Below, one piece after another: positions 1-8,577 of a stretch of 32,420 bases of DNA. The DNA lies in NCBI GenBank assembly GCA_021325115.1, contig JAJPHU010000361.1:1-32420 (forward strand), given 5' to 3'. Under the pieces are notes generated by a model. The model saw only the letters and a list, made by a program, of their open reading frames with translations. It did no database searches and had not been told where the DNA came from. The position numbers were made by a program, and so were the translations under genes. The stretch is from Planctomycetota bacterium (GTDB taxonomy: Bacteria; Planctomycetota; Planctomycetia; Gemmatales; Gemmataceae). The first letter of the stretch is position 1; each line of letters opens with the position of its first letter.

Positions 1-867
1 CGCTGCCAGGTTGGCCGAGGCCACCAGCATCTCTTGCTCCGCTTGCAAGATGACCTCGTTGCGATAGGCCAACTCGCTGGCGGCTCGATTGGCATCGGCG
101 TCTCTGCCCGTGCCGGCTTTGGCATGCACCGCCGTTAGATAAGCAATCTCCCGAGCTTCTTCCTGATTGCGGATGGCGATGCTGCGAAATGCCTCGGCCC
201 GGACCAGCTTCATGTACGCGGTGGCCACACGCAGCAGCATCTGGTTGCGCACGGCGATATTTTCGGCGACCTTGGCACGCAAGTTATAACGCATGGTCAG
301 CAGGCCAAAGATACCATCGGCAAAGTTCAGGTTGTACCAGACGCCGGGGATGCCCACAGTGCCGGCGGCAATGGCCCCAGCACCCAAACCGAGGTAGAGA
401 GCCTGGCGATTGACATTCAAAATGTTGCCGCTGGACTGTTGCAGCGGCCCGTTGTGGTCATCATAGTTCAGGCCGGTGTTGAGGTTCGGCAACACAAAGG
501 TCCACGCTAAAAACCGCAGCGCCGCCGCCTGAGCCACACGCTGGCGGGCCAGGAGCATGTCCGGGTTATTGACACCGGCCAGACGCAGTACACAGGCCAG
601 ATCGATGGCGTTAAACGCTTCTGGTCCTGGCAAAATCGAGGGAGCCCGTTGGGGCAAACGGGCCAGGATCGCCTCGTCTTTCTTCTCGTCTTTCTTGCCA
701 CCATCTTGACGCGGCGGCGGCAACTCTTCTATTTTTTGGGATTCCGACTTGTCGGCCGGCTTTTCCTGATTCTGGGCAAAGGCTGGCAGAACGAGCGCCA
801 ATCCGCTGCATAAGCCGATCCAGAAAAATCCAACTCGCCCCCAGCGTGCGCGGTGAGAAACGTTCAT
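1..867 (-). CDS. TolC-family outer membrane efflux protein, N-terminal part (3' end outside window)
   Basis: Reading the minus strand from an ATG at 867 gives 289 uninterrupted codons to the window edge, so the C-terminus is missing. The protein starts with a signal peptide (MNVSHRARWGRVGFFWIGL, then a hydrophobic stretch ending ALVLPAFAQ). A charged K/E/D-rich linker follows, then helical sequence typical of TolC/OEP proteins: NAIDLACVLRLAGVNNPDML, with ARQRVAQAAALRFLAWTFVLPN after it. Later come VRNQMLLRVATAYMKLVRAE and long Ala/Glu-rich helices. In this family the protein forms a trimeric outer-membrane channel for export; the substrate cannot be told. A Gly/Ala-rich stretch at residues ~175-190 is unusual and may be a beta-barrel strand. 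It is divergent from the stress-protein gene, with 278 nt between. A second TolC-like gene lies at 25249-26502 but shows no close similarity by eye. Confidence 0.8.
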   Translation of the reverse strand, partial: MNVSHRARWGRVGFFWIGLCSGLALVLPAFAQNQEKPADKSESQKIEELPPPRQDGGKKDEKKDEAILARLPQRAPSILPGPEAFNAIDLACVLRLAGVNNPDMLLARQRVAQAAALRFLAWTFVLPNLNTGLNYDDHNGPLQQSSGNILNVNRQALYLGLGAGAIAAGTVGIPGVWYNLNFADGIFGLLTMRYNLRAKVAENIAVRNQMLLRVATAYMKLVRAEAFRSIAIRNQEEAREIAYLTAVHAKAGTGRDADANRAASELAYRNEVILQAEQEMLVASANLAA

Positions 868-1145
868 TTTTCCCCTCGTATTCCCGGTTTTGGCCGCTGG
901 ATCTAACTGTTTCTTAAGAAAAATCCCCTATCATCCGCAAAGCATACGGACCTTATCGGTAGAGCAGAGTTCCGCCAATCAACAAAATCAGCACGGCGGC
1001 TTCTCCGTCTTTCTCTTGTTCTTGCCTTTTGCAGGAGAACAAGCCCCTACCGCTTTCGCCATTTGCCGGTTATAGTTGGATAGAAGGGCGCACTTTCTCT
1101 TTCTCGACAAGTCCGCCCCGTTCCCTGGCCCTCCGGAGTCTGTCC
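868..1145. promoter_or_regulatory. Divergent intergenic region with 5'-UTR hairpin
   Basis: 278 nt separate two divergent genes and should hold both promoters. I see no convincing -35/-10 pair. A palindrome TTCTTAAGAA lies at about 911-920. A hairpin with arms CTTGTTCT (1015-1022) and AGAACAAG (1036-1043) lies about 100 nt before the stress-protein start. Both could be regulatory, but nothing in the sequence proves it. A 61-codon open frame here has no ribosome binding site and looks spurious. Confidence 0.3.
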
Positions 1146-2105
1146 ATGTCTCTCTTTCGCAACATTCTGGTTGGCGTCGATCTCACGCACTATGATGCCG
1201 AAACGCTCCAGCCCTCTGCTGTTGCCGCCGCCGTCGTGCGGCAAGCGCTGTGGCTGGGCGCCAAAACGTCCGCGCGCTTAACCTTCTTCTCTGCCCTCGA
1301 TCTCAACCTGGAAGCACTGCCGCAACTGGAGCAAACGGATTTCCGCTACGTTACGACCAGCGCCGAACAGACTGCTGCCAAAGTGCTGCGCAGTTTGGTT
1401 CAGCAGGCGCGCGGCCAAGGGATCGAGGCTGAAGACAAATTGGCGCTGGGTAAAGGCTGGTTGGAGTTGGTCCGACAAGCGTTGCGCGATCGTCATGACC
1501 TGGTGCTGATCGGCACGCGTGATCGCCGGGGTTTGGAATGGATGCTGTTCGGTAGCACGGCCGTCAAAGTGCTGCGCCGTTGCCCCTGCCCGGTCTGGGT
1601 GGTCAAACCCGACGGCGAACCGAGTCCCTTGAAGGTCCTGGTGGCCAGTGGTCTTGATCCGGCCTCGGAGGAGGGGCTGCGTCTGGCTGCCGGGCTGGCC
1701 CAGGTCACAGCAGCAGAGGTTCATCTGTTGCACGTGGTCGATTTCCCCCTGGATCGGCACTGGTGGGCCACTCCCCTGCCGGACACGAAGGACAAAGCCT
1801 ATCGCTGCCGTGTCCGTGAACATGCTGTCAAAGAGCTGGAAGCCCAGATTGATCGTGCCGGAGCCCGCCGCCTGAGGCCGCCGGTGCAGGTGCATCTGGT
1901 GGATGAAATCGGCGTCTTGGCCGATGAGGGCATTCTCCTTTTCCTTAAGAAAAACCCGATGGATTTGATGATCATGGGGACGATCGGCCGCAGCGGCATT
2001 GCTGGTGTGATGATCGGTAACACGGCTGAGCGGCTCTTGCCGCAACTGTCCTGTTCGCTGTTGGCCGTCAAGCCGAAGGATTTCGTTTCGCCGGTACGGT
2101 TGTAG
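1146..2105 (+). CDS. Tandem-domain universal stress protein (UspA family)
   Basis: 319 aa, made of two Usp alpha/beta domains (about residues 1-145 and 150-315). The first opens with LFRNILVGVDLT, the classic first Usp strand. The second ends IMGTIGRSGIAGVMIGNTAE, which fits the ATP-binding signature G-2X-G-9X-G followed by N-T. In the first domain the equivalent stretch is GTRDRRGLEWMLFGST, with the second Gly replaced by Asp, so ATP binding there is less certain. Family members are cytoplasmic stress-response proteins that bind ATP or AMP; the exact role is unknown. The open frame extends upstream to 1029. The ATG at 1146 is preferred because GGAG (1135-1138) sits 7 nt before it and the Usp fold starts immediately. 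A strong hairpin follows the stop by 5 nt, so it is probably monocistronic. Confidence 0.92.
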   Translation: MSLFRNILVGVDLTHYDAETLQPSAVAAAVVRQALWLGAKTSARLTFFSALDLNLEALPQLEQTDFRYVTTSAEQTAAKVLRSLVQQARGQGIEAEDKLALGKGWLELVRQALRDRHDLVLIGTRDRRGLEWMLFGSTAVKVLRRCPCPVWVVKPDGEPSPLKVLVASGLDPASEEGLRLAAGLAQVTAAEVHLLHVVDFPLDRHWWATPLPDTKDKAYRCRVREHAVKELEAQIDRAGARRLRPPVQVHLVDEIGVLADEGILLFLKKNPMDLMIMGTIGRSGIAGVMIGNTAERLLPQLSCSLLAVKPKDFVSPVRL

Positions 2106-2110
2106 GAAGC

Positions 2111-2163
2111 CAGTCTGCTGCGTAAGCACGGGTGAACGCATCCCGTGCTTACGCAGCAGACTG
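2111..2163 (+). terminator. 22-bp perfect hairpin after the stress-protein gene
   Basis: Arms 2111-2132 and 2142-2163 are exact reverse complements, with a 9-nt loop. The left arm begins CAGTCTGCTGCGTAAGCACG. It starts 5 nt after the stop codon at 2103-2105. There is no T-tract, so it is either an atypical terminator or an mRNA 3'-end stabiliser. The perfect arms suggest a mobile or dispersed palindromic repeat. No second copy was seen in the window. Confidence 0.6.
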
Positions 2164-2231
2164 GTGGGGAAGCGGCGTCGTGATAGAATAACATTCTGGA
2201 ACGACGACTTGGGCCACGGACATTTCCAACT

Positions 2232-4070
2232 ATGCCGATCCGCATAACTTGCCCCAATTGTAAACGGGGCATGCTCGTTGATGAACGCCTGGCTGGCAAA
2301 AAAGGCCGTTGCAAGGCTTGCCAGCAGCCGATCACTGTACCACCGCTGCCCGCTTCCAATTCCCCGGCAACGCCGACCGCCTCCGCGCCCGTTGATGTCG
2401 AGGCCGAAGCCGCTGCCTTGTTCGCCGATGAGCCGAAGCCGGCCGAACAGGTCGAGGTCAAAACCATCGACTTCAACTGTCCCTATTGCGATGAGCCGAT
2501 TCAGCTCTCCGCCGACCTGGCCGGCAAACGCGCTCCCTGCCCCGAGTGCAAACACATCATCAAGGTGCCGGACCTGGCCAAGAAAGATCCCAAAGACTGG
2601 CGCAAGGTGGAGGCACGCGGCCCATCCGGCGCTCGACTGCCAGACCAGCCGGAATTGGAAGGGGCCTGGGGCTCGACTACGGCTCGTGGGGTCGGCCAGA
2701 AAACACTGGAGGAAGCCGGCGTCTTGCCCAAGGTAGAGCGTCCGCGTACCCGGTGGCAGAAAGTGCGCTGGCCCGTCCTCGGTGCAAGCCTGACGCTTGT
2801 GGTAGTTGTAGGTGGTGTGATCGGCTATCGCTGGTGGGGCCGGCGTGCGGTCGAACGCGAGGTCCAGGCGGCGCTGACTTTCGCCGATTCATCGGAAGCC
2901 AACCCCGCCACGAAGGCCGCCCTTTCTCTGGCCGCTGGCACGTATTATCTGCGTAGCCGTACCGCATCACCGGCCAAAGCTGCCAACAAACAGTTCGGCA
3001 CGGCCCTAACCACGCTGCGCTCCGTGCCCCAAGGAGAAGAGCGCGACGCTCTGTTGGCTGATTTGGCGCTGGCCGAGGTCGAAATGGGCGGAGACAAGCC
3101 GGACGCCGATCAAGAGCTGCGTCTGAGCTGGGATAAAACACACCAATTGTTGCTGGCCACGCTGCGGGAAATCCATGATGCCGAAGCGAAGCGGCGCGCT
3201 CTCCGCGCGGTCGCTCAGCATCTCCGCGAGTACGGACAGGCGGCGCGCGTGCTGCCGTTGACCAACCAACTGTATGCTGCTGCCGATGCCGATAAGGCTG
3301 CTGCCCTCGCAGTCGTCGGACTGGATTTCTTCAAGGCCGACGATCGGTCCTCGGCGGAAAAAGCTGCGGAAGCGGCATTGCAGCTTTTTCCCAAAGACGC
3401 TAAAGCCCCGGACGCCCAGGCACCGTCTCTCCGCGCCGAAGTCGTCGCCTTGGCCCTGCTCTTAGGAAAGAAAACTCTTCCCGCTGCAGGCGATAAAGCA
3501 GAGGACAAAAACAACGAACTCATTGGCAAGGCCGAAGCACTGGCCCGGCAAGGCAAATGGGAGGAGGCCCGCAAAGAGGCAGGACAGATCGAAGAGGAAG
3601 TTTTCCAGTTCCGCGCTCGCCTCGCCCTTGCTGCCGCCGCGGTAGACGCTAAGTTGCCCGAAACCGTCGATACGGAATCCGCCCTCAAAATGGCCGAAGG
3701 CGGCTTGGGCAAAAAAGCGGAGTTGTCCTGGCTGATGCTCTCCCTCATCGAGTTGGCCTTGGGCACGGCCGTGCCGGAGGAACGCATACAGGCTTTGGCA
3801 GACCAAATTGGCAATCAGGCGCTGCGCGGCCGGGCACAATTAGCCATCTTCCAAGCTCGGTTGGACAAAACGAACCAAATCCTCGATGGATCCGCTGCTG
3901 ACAAGATCGACGCCAAGAGTCTGGCGCGTTCGTTGGCCGCGCAGGCGCTGGCTCGACACAACGCACGACTGAGTGCTGGCTATGCCAGTGTGGTGCAGAC
4001 GTGGCCACAGCCGCTGCGGTCGTTTGGCGCCCTCGGCGTCGCCTTGGGTTTGCAGGACAGGGAACGATGA
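2232..4070 (+). CDS. Zinc-ribbon, single-pass membrane protein with a large helical (TPR-like) C-terminal domain
   Basis: 612 aa. Two zinc ribbons come first: ITCPNCKRGM...GRCKACQQP (residues ~5-35) and FNCPYCDEPI...APCPECKHI (~83-113), each with CxxC pairs. A basic linker leads to one membrane helix at about residues 180-203 (WPVLGASLTLVVVVGGVIGY). The remaining ~400 residues are Ala-rich helices with TPR-like spacing, and by the positive-inside rule they should lie outside the cytoplasm. Tandem N-terminal zinc ribbons joined to a membrane anchor recur in planctomycetes; function is unknown. The start has no strong Shine-Dalgarno sequence but opens directly with the first ribbon. It is followed after 19 nt by a TPR gene, pointing to an operon and perhaps a membrane scaffold. 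Confidence 0.82.
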   Translation: MPIRITCPNCKRGMLVDERLAGKKGRCKACQQPITVPPLPASNSPATPTASAPVDVEAEAAALFADEPKPAEQVEVKTIDFNCPYCDEPIQLSADLAGKRAPCPECKHIIKVPDLAKKDPKDWRKVEARGPSGARLPDQPELEGAWGSTTARGVGQKTLEEAGVLPKVERPRTRWQKVRWPVLGASLTLVVVVGGVIGYRWWGRRAVEREVQAALTFADSSEANPATKAALSLAAGTYYLRSRTASPAKAANKQFGTALTTLRSVPQGEERDALLADLALAEVEMGGDKPDADQELRLSWDKTHQLLLATLREIHDAEAKRRALRAVAQHLREYGQAARVLPLTNQLYAAADADKAAALAVVGLDFFKADDRSSAEKAAEAALQLFPKDAKAPDAQAPSLRAEVVALALLLGKKTLPAAGDKAEDKNNELIGKAEALARQGKWEEARKEAGQIEEEVFQFRARLALAAAAVDAKLPETVDTESALKMAEGGLGKKAELSWLMLSLIELALGTAVPEERIQALADQIGNQALRGRAQLAIFQARLDKTNQILDGSAADKIDAKSLARSLAAQALARHNARLSAGYASVVQTWPQPLRSFGALGVALGLQDRER

Positions 4071-4089
4071 CAAGCTGAGGAGAAGCTCT

Positions 4090-7000
4090 ATGAAGCGAAC
4101 AGCATCTTACCTCTGGGTTGCACCCTTCGCAACTCTCTTTGTCGCTTTGTCACCTTGTCTCCTTGTCACCCTGTCAGCATTCGGACAGGAAGCGCCTTTT
4201 GCGGAAGATCTCCAGTTCGTGCGTGAGCTGCGCAGCCGTGGCTACAATGATCTGGCCCGCGAATATTTGGACCAATTGGCCAAGAAAGCTCCTGCCGCGC
4301 TGAAAAAAGAGCTGCCGCTGGAGCAGGCATTGACCGAGATGGAGGCGGCCAGTGAAGAGCCGGACAGCACCAAACGTATCGCTCTGTATGCCCTGGCCCG
4401 TGAACAACTCCAGGAATTTCTCCGCATCAATCCCAACCATCCGCGTGCCGCCGAGGCCAGGTTCGATATCGCCCGTGCCACCACCTTGCAGGGCAAGACA
4501 CAACTGAGCCGCGCCCTGCTCGAAGACGATCCGACCGTCCGCACCGCCGAAGGCGCCAAGGCCCGCGCCACGCTGATAGCGGCGTTCAACCAGCTCAAAC
4601 AGCTGCCGCAAACGCCCCAGACGGAATTGGCAATGGCTCTAAATCTACTCGATCAATCCGATACTTATCTCAACACCGGCAATGAGACAGAAACACGCCA
4701 GAGCAGCCAGCGCATCCAGGAAGCACGACAAATCCTTGATAAGCTGGCTCAGGGCGATCCGGCCAGCAAGATTACCTGGCAAGCACGTGCCTGGGCCGGA
4801 CGCTGTGAAGAAATGCTCGACAATCCAGGCAAAGCAATCAAAATGCTGGAAGCCGTCACCGCGGAGACCGGCCCAGCCGTGCAGGACGGCAAACGCTTGG
4901 CTCGCTACTTTCTGATATTGGCCCGACGGAAATTGCCCAAAGAATCGCCTGATCCCAAAGCGACGCTCAACAATTATCTCATCAAACAGGCGCTGGATTG
5001 GTTGCGCGATTATCCCAACTACAAAAACAGTCCCGAAGGTTATGGGATTCAATATTGGCTGGCCAAGTTCTTGCTCGAAGAAGCGGAGGTCCCTAAACTG
5101 GACGCTCGCACACGTGAGAATATCGTCGGCCGCGCCCGCAGATATCTCAGCAACATTGAGCGCACCGAGAACGAGTTCACCGACCGGGCCAAGCGCCTCA
5201 AGATCGAGGCCATGTCCAAGCAAGGTACCTTCAAAAAGCCGATCGACCGCCTGCTCACTTTCGAGGACTGCTACGTGCGGGCGCAGTACGAGCAGATGCA
5301 AATCGCCGAGGATGTCAAGCAATTCAGAGACAACCGTTCACGGGCAGAGGAAGAACGGAAGAAACATATCCAGAATATCATCGATGCGCTCCAGTCCGGA
5401 CTCAAGAAAGCTGGTCCCAAGGATTCCATCCTGGAGATCAACAACGCGCGGACGCTGTTGACTTACTATCTGCTGGAGCAGGGCAAGCCCAAGGAGGCCA
5501 TCGCCGTCGGTGAGCCGTTCGCGCTGAAAGACCGACGCTCCAGTCAGGCAGCTTCCGCTGCCATCTACGCATTGGTGGCTTACGGGCAATTGCTGGCCAA
5601 GCGTGAGCGCAACGCCGAGGCTCCCCAGACCCTGAAGAACGATCCGGACTATCAGGCCGAGAAAAAACGCATGTTGGCACTGGCCCGTACCATGGTACAG
5701 TGCTGGCCGAAAGAGCGGGCCGGCGACCTGGCCCGACACGAAATCGCCCTGCATTTGCTGCGCGACGAAAACAATGCCGAAGCAATTGAGGAATTGGCTG
5801 CCATCACGCCAGCTTACCCCTCGTACATCCGCACCCAATTTCTCCTGGCCCGCGCCGCACTTCAGCAGGCCGCTCAGGATAAAGACGAAGGTGATCCCAA
5901 AGGTTACAAAAAGCGCGCCCTGGCTGCTCTCCGTACTCTGCCTGACCCTGACCCGGCCGCCGACGCTGAAACCAACAGCGAATATATCCAGGCCCGGCTC
6001 CTGTTGGCCTTGGAGTTAATCAAAGACAAGCAGCTCAAGGAAGCGGACCAGGTTCTCGCCGTGCTGGCGCCCAAGTTGGAGACATTGAAGATAGATGAAG
6101 ATTCCATAAAAGCCAGGGAAAAGCAGCGCAAGTTTGAGGATAGTTTAATCCAGCTGTCGCTGCATTCGTCGGCTCTCCAGGCCAACGACGACTTCAAGGC
6201 TGCCAAATACAAAGAAGCGGCACAGCGGCTGGATACGGTGATCGCTAAATTCAACGCCGATCAACTACCGCAGCTCAAAGACAGCGGATTGGGGCCAAGC
6301 ATCATTGCCCTGGACCTGCGCGCCAACGTGCAGCTGGGCAATCTGGGGCAGGCTCGCGCCGCCATCAAGGCGCTGCAAACACTGCAAAGCGATAAAGGCG
6401 CGCCCCCAAGCGACGACGACGCCACGGCCATCCTTTCGCAGCTGGTCAATCTCATCACCCAGCAAGTCGAGGAGCTGCGCAAAAAAGGCGATAAGGACAG
6501 TCTGCAAAAAGCACAAGCCGGCTTTACCGCTCTTCTCAACGAAGTGGCTGGAGGCAAGAAGAAGCCAACGCCCAAGCTGGCCTATTATCTGGCCCGCTGC
6601 TATGCCGCCATGGACGAACACAAAAAGGCTGTCGATCTGCTCGAAAAAAACGCTGCCGAGGGCAACGGCACAGATGAACGGCTGCATCACGCTATCCAAT
6701 TGCTGTTGGTGCAAGAATATCGACAGCTCAAGGAACCAGATAAGGCTTATGCCCTGCTCGAAGAGATTCTCAAGGGCAAAGACGGCAAACCTGGCTGGGG
6801 TGCCAAAGACCTCAGCGCCCAGAAAATGCGCATTCTACTTTTGGAAGACCGTGAGGACTACGTCCATGCCGCCCAGCTGTGCGATAAATACGTCACCCAA
6901 CTGGTCCGCCGCCTCGACGACAATAAGTTCAAAGAATACTATTTTGATTTCTATTATCACTTGATCTACTGTATCGTAAAGCATGGCCAACGCCAGGACA

Positions 7001-7170
7001 ATGCCGACAAGAAGGCCAAGACCGTCCGCGACGCTGCGCAAAGGCTCGTCGCCCTCCAGAACCGACAGGGCGGCTTCGGCAACGAGGAATCGAAGAAACG
7101 CTTCGAGGAATTGCTGGAAAAGGAAGCCGATTTGCGCGAACAGTATAACACTCTCAAGGGCAGCAAATAG
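4090..7170 (+). CDS. Large exported tetratricopeptide-repeat protein
   Basis: 1026 aa from the ATG at 4090. The frame is open back to 3973, but GAGGAG (4077-4082) sits 7 nt before this ATG and a signal peptide follows at once: MKRTASYLWVAPFATLFVAL, hydrophobic to about residue 31, then QEAPFAEDLQFVREL. The rest is helical, rich in Ala/Leu/Lys/Glu, with many TPR-like helix pairs (LARYFLILARRKLPKE, LAYYLARCYAAMDEHKKAVD, HHAIQLLLVQEYRQLKEPDK). No catalytic motif was seen. TPR proteins of this size usually act as periplasmic or envelope scaffolds. It lies 19 nt after the zinc-ribbon gene and 70 nt before another exported TPR gene with the same TGAGGAG ribosome site. The signal-peptide core is encoded by an octanucleotide tandem repeat (4137-4176). 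Confidence 0.85.
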   Translation: MKRTASYLWVAPFATLFVALSPCLLVTLSAFGQEAPFAEDLQFVRELRSRGYNDLAREYLDQLAKKAPAALKKELPLEQALTEMEAASEEPDSTKRIALYALAREQLQEFLRINPNHPRAAEARFDIARATTLQGKTQLSRALLEDDPTVRTAEGAKARATLIAAFNQLKQLPQTPQTELAMALNLLDQSDTYLNTGNETETRQSSQRIQEARQILDKLAQGDPASKITWQARAWAGRCEEMLDNPGKAIKMLEAVTAETGPAVQDGKRLARYFLILARRKLPKESPDPKATLNNYLIKQALDWLRDYPNYKNSPEGYGIQYWLAKFLLEEAEVPKLDARTRENIVGRARRYLSNIERTENEFTDRAKRLKIEAMSKQGTFKKPIDRLLTFEDCYVRAQYEQMQIAEDVKQFRDNRSRAEEERKKHIQNIIDALQSGLKKAGPKDSILEINNARTLLTYYLLEQGKPKEAIAVGEPFALKDRRSSQAASAAIYALVAYGQLLAKRERNAEAPQTLKNDPDYQAEKKRMLALARTMVQCWPKERAGDLARHEIALHLLRDENNAEAIEELAAITPAYPSYIRTQFLLARAALQQAAQDKDEGDPKGYKKRALAALRTLPDPDPAADAETNSEYIQARLLLALELIKDKQLKEADQVLAVLAPKLETLKIDEDSIKAREKQRKFEDSLIQLSLHSSALQANDDFKAAKYKEAAQRLDTVIAKFNADQLPQLKDSGLGPSIIALDLRANVQLGNLGQARAAIKALQTLQSDKGAPPSDDDATAILSQLVNLITQQVEELRKKGDKDSLQKAQAGFTALLNEVAGGKKKPTPKLAYYLARCYAAMDEHKKAVDLLEKNAAEGNGTDERLHHAIQLLLVQEYRQLKEPDKAYALLEEILKGKDGKPGWGAKDLSAQKMRILLLEDREDYVHAAQLCDKYVTQLVRRLDDNKFKEYYFDFYYHLIYCIVKHGQRQDNADKKAKTVRDAAQRLVALQNRQGGFGNEESKKRFEELLEKEADLREQYNTLKGSK
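4137..4176 (+). repeat. Five-unit octanucleotide tandem repeat inside the signal-peptide coding region
   Basis: Five consecutive 8-nt units: CTTTGTCG, CTTTGTCA, CCTTGTCT, CCTTGTCA, CCCTGTCA (consensus CYTTGTCA). They encode LFVALSPCLLVTLS, the hydrophobic core of the signal peptide. Eight is not a multiple of three, so gain or loss of a unit shifts the frame. One extra unit leads to a stop at 4301-4303; loss of one leads to a stop at 4224-4226. Confidence 0.85.
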
Positions 7171-7194
7171 AGCCCCCCTAAAATGCATATGCGG

Positions 7195-7222
7195 TTTATC
7201 ATTTCGCACAAAATGATGAATC
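7195..7222. repeat. Dispersed 28-nt imperfect palindrome, copy 1
   Basis: The stretch runs TTTATCATTTCGCACA and ends AAATGATGAATC. It differs at three positions from a 28-nt element at 23604-23631. It lies 24 nt after the stop of the large TPR gene and just upstream of the next gene's ribosome site. Arms pair imperfectly with G-T wobbles. It is a likely member of a dispersed intergenic repeat family. Confidence 0.6.
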
Positions 7223-7240
7223 ACCTGAGGAGCGCTTAAC

Positions 7241-8353
7241 ATGAAATCCTTCCTTCTCGCCGGCTTTGTGCTGATTGGCGGCGGTGCCCTTTGGGCCAAA
7301 GACACCGTGTACGTCCGGCAGCCCGGCCAGAAAAAAGATGAGATTGTTAGCGGTACAATCCAGGAAGAGACGCCTGCGGGTATCAAGCTGAAGACAGACA
7401 AAGGCGAGGTCAAGAACATCCCGACCCTACACATCCGCGCTGTGGATTACGGCGAAGGCATCGACGCCGTGGGCCGAGTGGATTACCACTCCGGCGATGC
7501 CAAACTCGACCGGGCCTTGCTGGAGACCACGGCCAAGAAAAAGGCGGATGGTCTGGAGTCGGCCCTGCTCGCCTTCCGCGAGCTGGACAGCAACGACAAA
7601 TTGCACCGCATTCCCTCCGTCCACCGTTATTTCCAATATCGCATCGCTCAGACGATGGCCCTGCTCGCCCAGGACGACATCAGTCGCCGCGATGCCGCTT
7701 TCACAGTCCTGAACGACTACAAGACCGCCTTCCCCGATGGCTGGGAGATCGTGCCTGCTCTGCAACTACTGGCCTCATTGCAGGAAGAAAAAGGCGATAC
7801 TGAGGCGGCGAGCAAGACTTACGCCGATTTGGCCGAGTTGCCTGGCATCTCGGCGGCCATGAAATTGCAGAGCCAGCTCAAGGGCGCTCGTCTACTGCTG
7901 CGCGCCCTCAAGTTTCGCGCGGCTGAGGCGAAACTGAAACAGATCCAATCCGCCTTGCCCGCCGACGACCCCCAACGCGCCTTCGTCGAAGTGTACCTGA
8001 TCCAGTCGCGCATTGCCCAGAAAGGCAACCTCAACGGCCTCGACAAAAAACTGGAACAGCTCCTCCGCACCACCAATGACGGCGCTCTGCGCGCCCTGGC
8101 CCACAACGCCCTGGGCGATTACTATCGCGCCCAGGGCGACAATGCCCAGGCGTTCTGGGAATATTGCAAGGTCGATATGCTGTACAACCAGGACAAAGAG
8201 GAACACGCCAAAGCACTCTATTATCTATCGCAATTGTTCGATAAACCGCCACGCAACGATCGGGACCGGGCCGAGGAATTTCGGATACGTCTGAAATCGC
8301 CACAATTCGATGGCACGTTGTATCAGCGCCTGGCGGCGGCAGAGACGAAGTAG
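7241..8353 (+). CDS. Exported helical/TPR-like protein
   Basis: 370 aa. Signal peptide MKSFLLAGFVLIGGGALWAK, followed by DTVYVRQPGQKKDEIVSGT. Residues ~20-75 form a short beta-rich region (TIQEETPAGIKLKTDKGEVK). Helical repeats follow with TPR-like spacing (LQLLASLQEEKGDTEAASKT, RALAHNALGDYYRAQGDNAQ, HAKALYYLSQLF). GAGGAG at 7227-7232, 8 nt before the ATG, fixes the start. It is the third gene of the cluster beginning at 2232. The shared export signals and repeats suggest that it and its 1026-residue neighbour work in one envelope complex. I cannot assign a function. Confidence 0.82.
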   Translation: MKSFLLAGFVLIGGGALWAKDTVYVRQPGQKKDEIVSGTIQEETPAGIKLKTDKGEVKNIPTLHIRAVDYGEGIDAVGRVDYHSGDAKLDRALLETTAKKKADGLESALLAFRELDSNDKLHRIPSVHRYFQYRIAQTMALLAQDDISRRDAAFTVLNDYKTAFPDGWEIVPALQLLASLQEEKGDTEAASKTYADLAELPGISAAMKLQSQLKGARLLLRALKFRAAEAKLKQIQSALPADDPQRAFVEVYLIQSRIAQKGNLNGLDKKLEQLLRTTNDGALRALAHNALGDYYRAQGDNAQAFWEYCKVDMLYNQDKEEHAKALYYLSQLFDKPPRNDRDRAEEFRIRLKSPQFDGTLYQRLAAAETK

Positions 8354-8441
8354 ATCACCCAAACCACAGCGTCAGCAAGGGCATCCTCCTTCTGGTTCCC
8401 AAACAGAGTTAGGAAACGAGGAGATTAAGAGAAATCCGCTC

Positions 8442-8471
8442 TTGCTGGCAACGCGAGGCAGCCCCTATAAT
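8442..8471 (+). promoter_or_regulatory. Sigma70-type promoter of tRNA-Ala
   Basis: A consensus -10 box TATAAT at 8466-8471 is preceded, after 18 nt, by a -35-like TTGCTG at 8442-8447. The tRNA begins at 8493, giving a short leader of about 15 nt. The match is good and the position is right. Confidence 0.6.
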
Positions 8472-8492
8472 TCCTGCATCTTTCGCTCCATT

Positions 8493-8565
8493 GGGGCCGT
8501 AGCTCAATTGGGAGAGCGCAGCGTTCGCAATGCTGAGGTTACGGGTTCGATCCCCGTCGGCTCCA
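8493..8565 (+). tRNA. tRNA-Ala (anticodon CGC)
   Basis: 73 nt fold as a complete cloverleaf. The acceptor stem GGGGCCG pairs with CGGCTCC and contains the G3-U70 wobble that defines alanine tRNAs. The D stem is GCTC/GAGC and the anticodon stem CAGCG/TGCTG encloses loop TTCGCAA, with CGC at positions 34-36. The T stem ACGGG/CCCGT encloses TTCGATC, and the discriminator base is A. The terminal CCA is not encoded. The gene reads GCG codons and ends 12 nt before the stop codon of the convergent argC gene. Confidence 0.95.
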
Positions 8566-8577
8566 CTTCCGGATAGA

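Noticed and set aside
890-1075. 61-codon open frame in the TolC/stress-protein intergenic region
   Set aside because: No ATG or ribosome site at its start and no family resemblance.
1278-2555. 425-codon open frame on the minus strand opposite the stress-protein gene
   Set aside because: It runs antisense to a clear Usp gene and into the zinc-ribbon gene; composition is low-complexity and there is no ribosome site or known domain.
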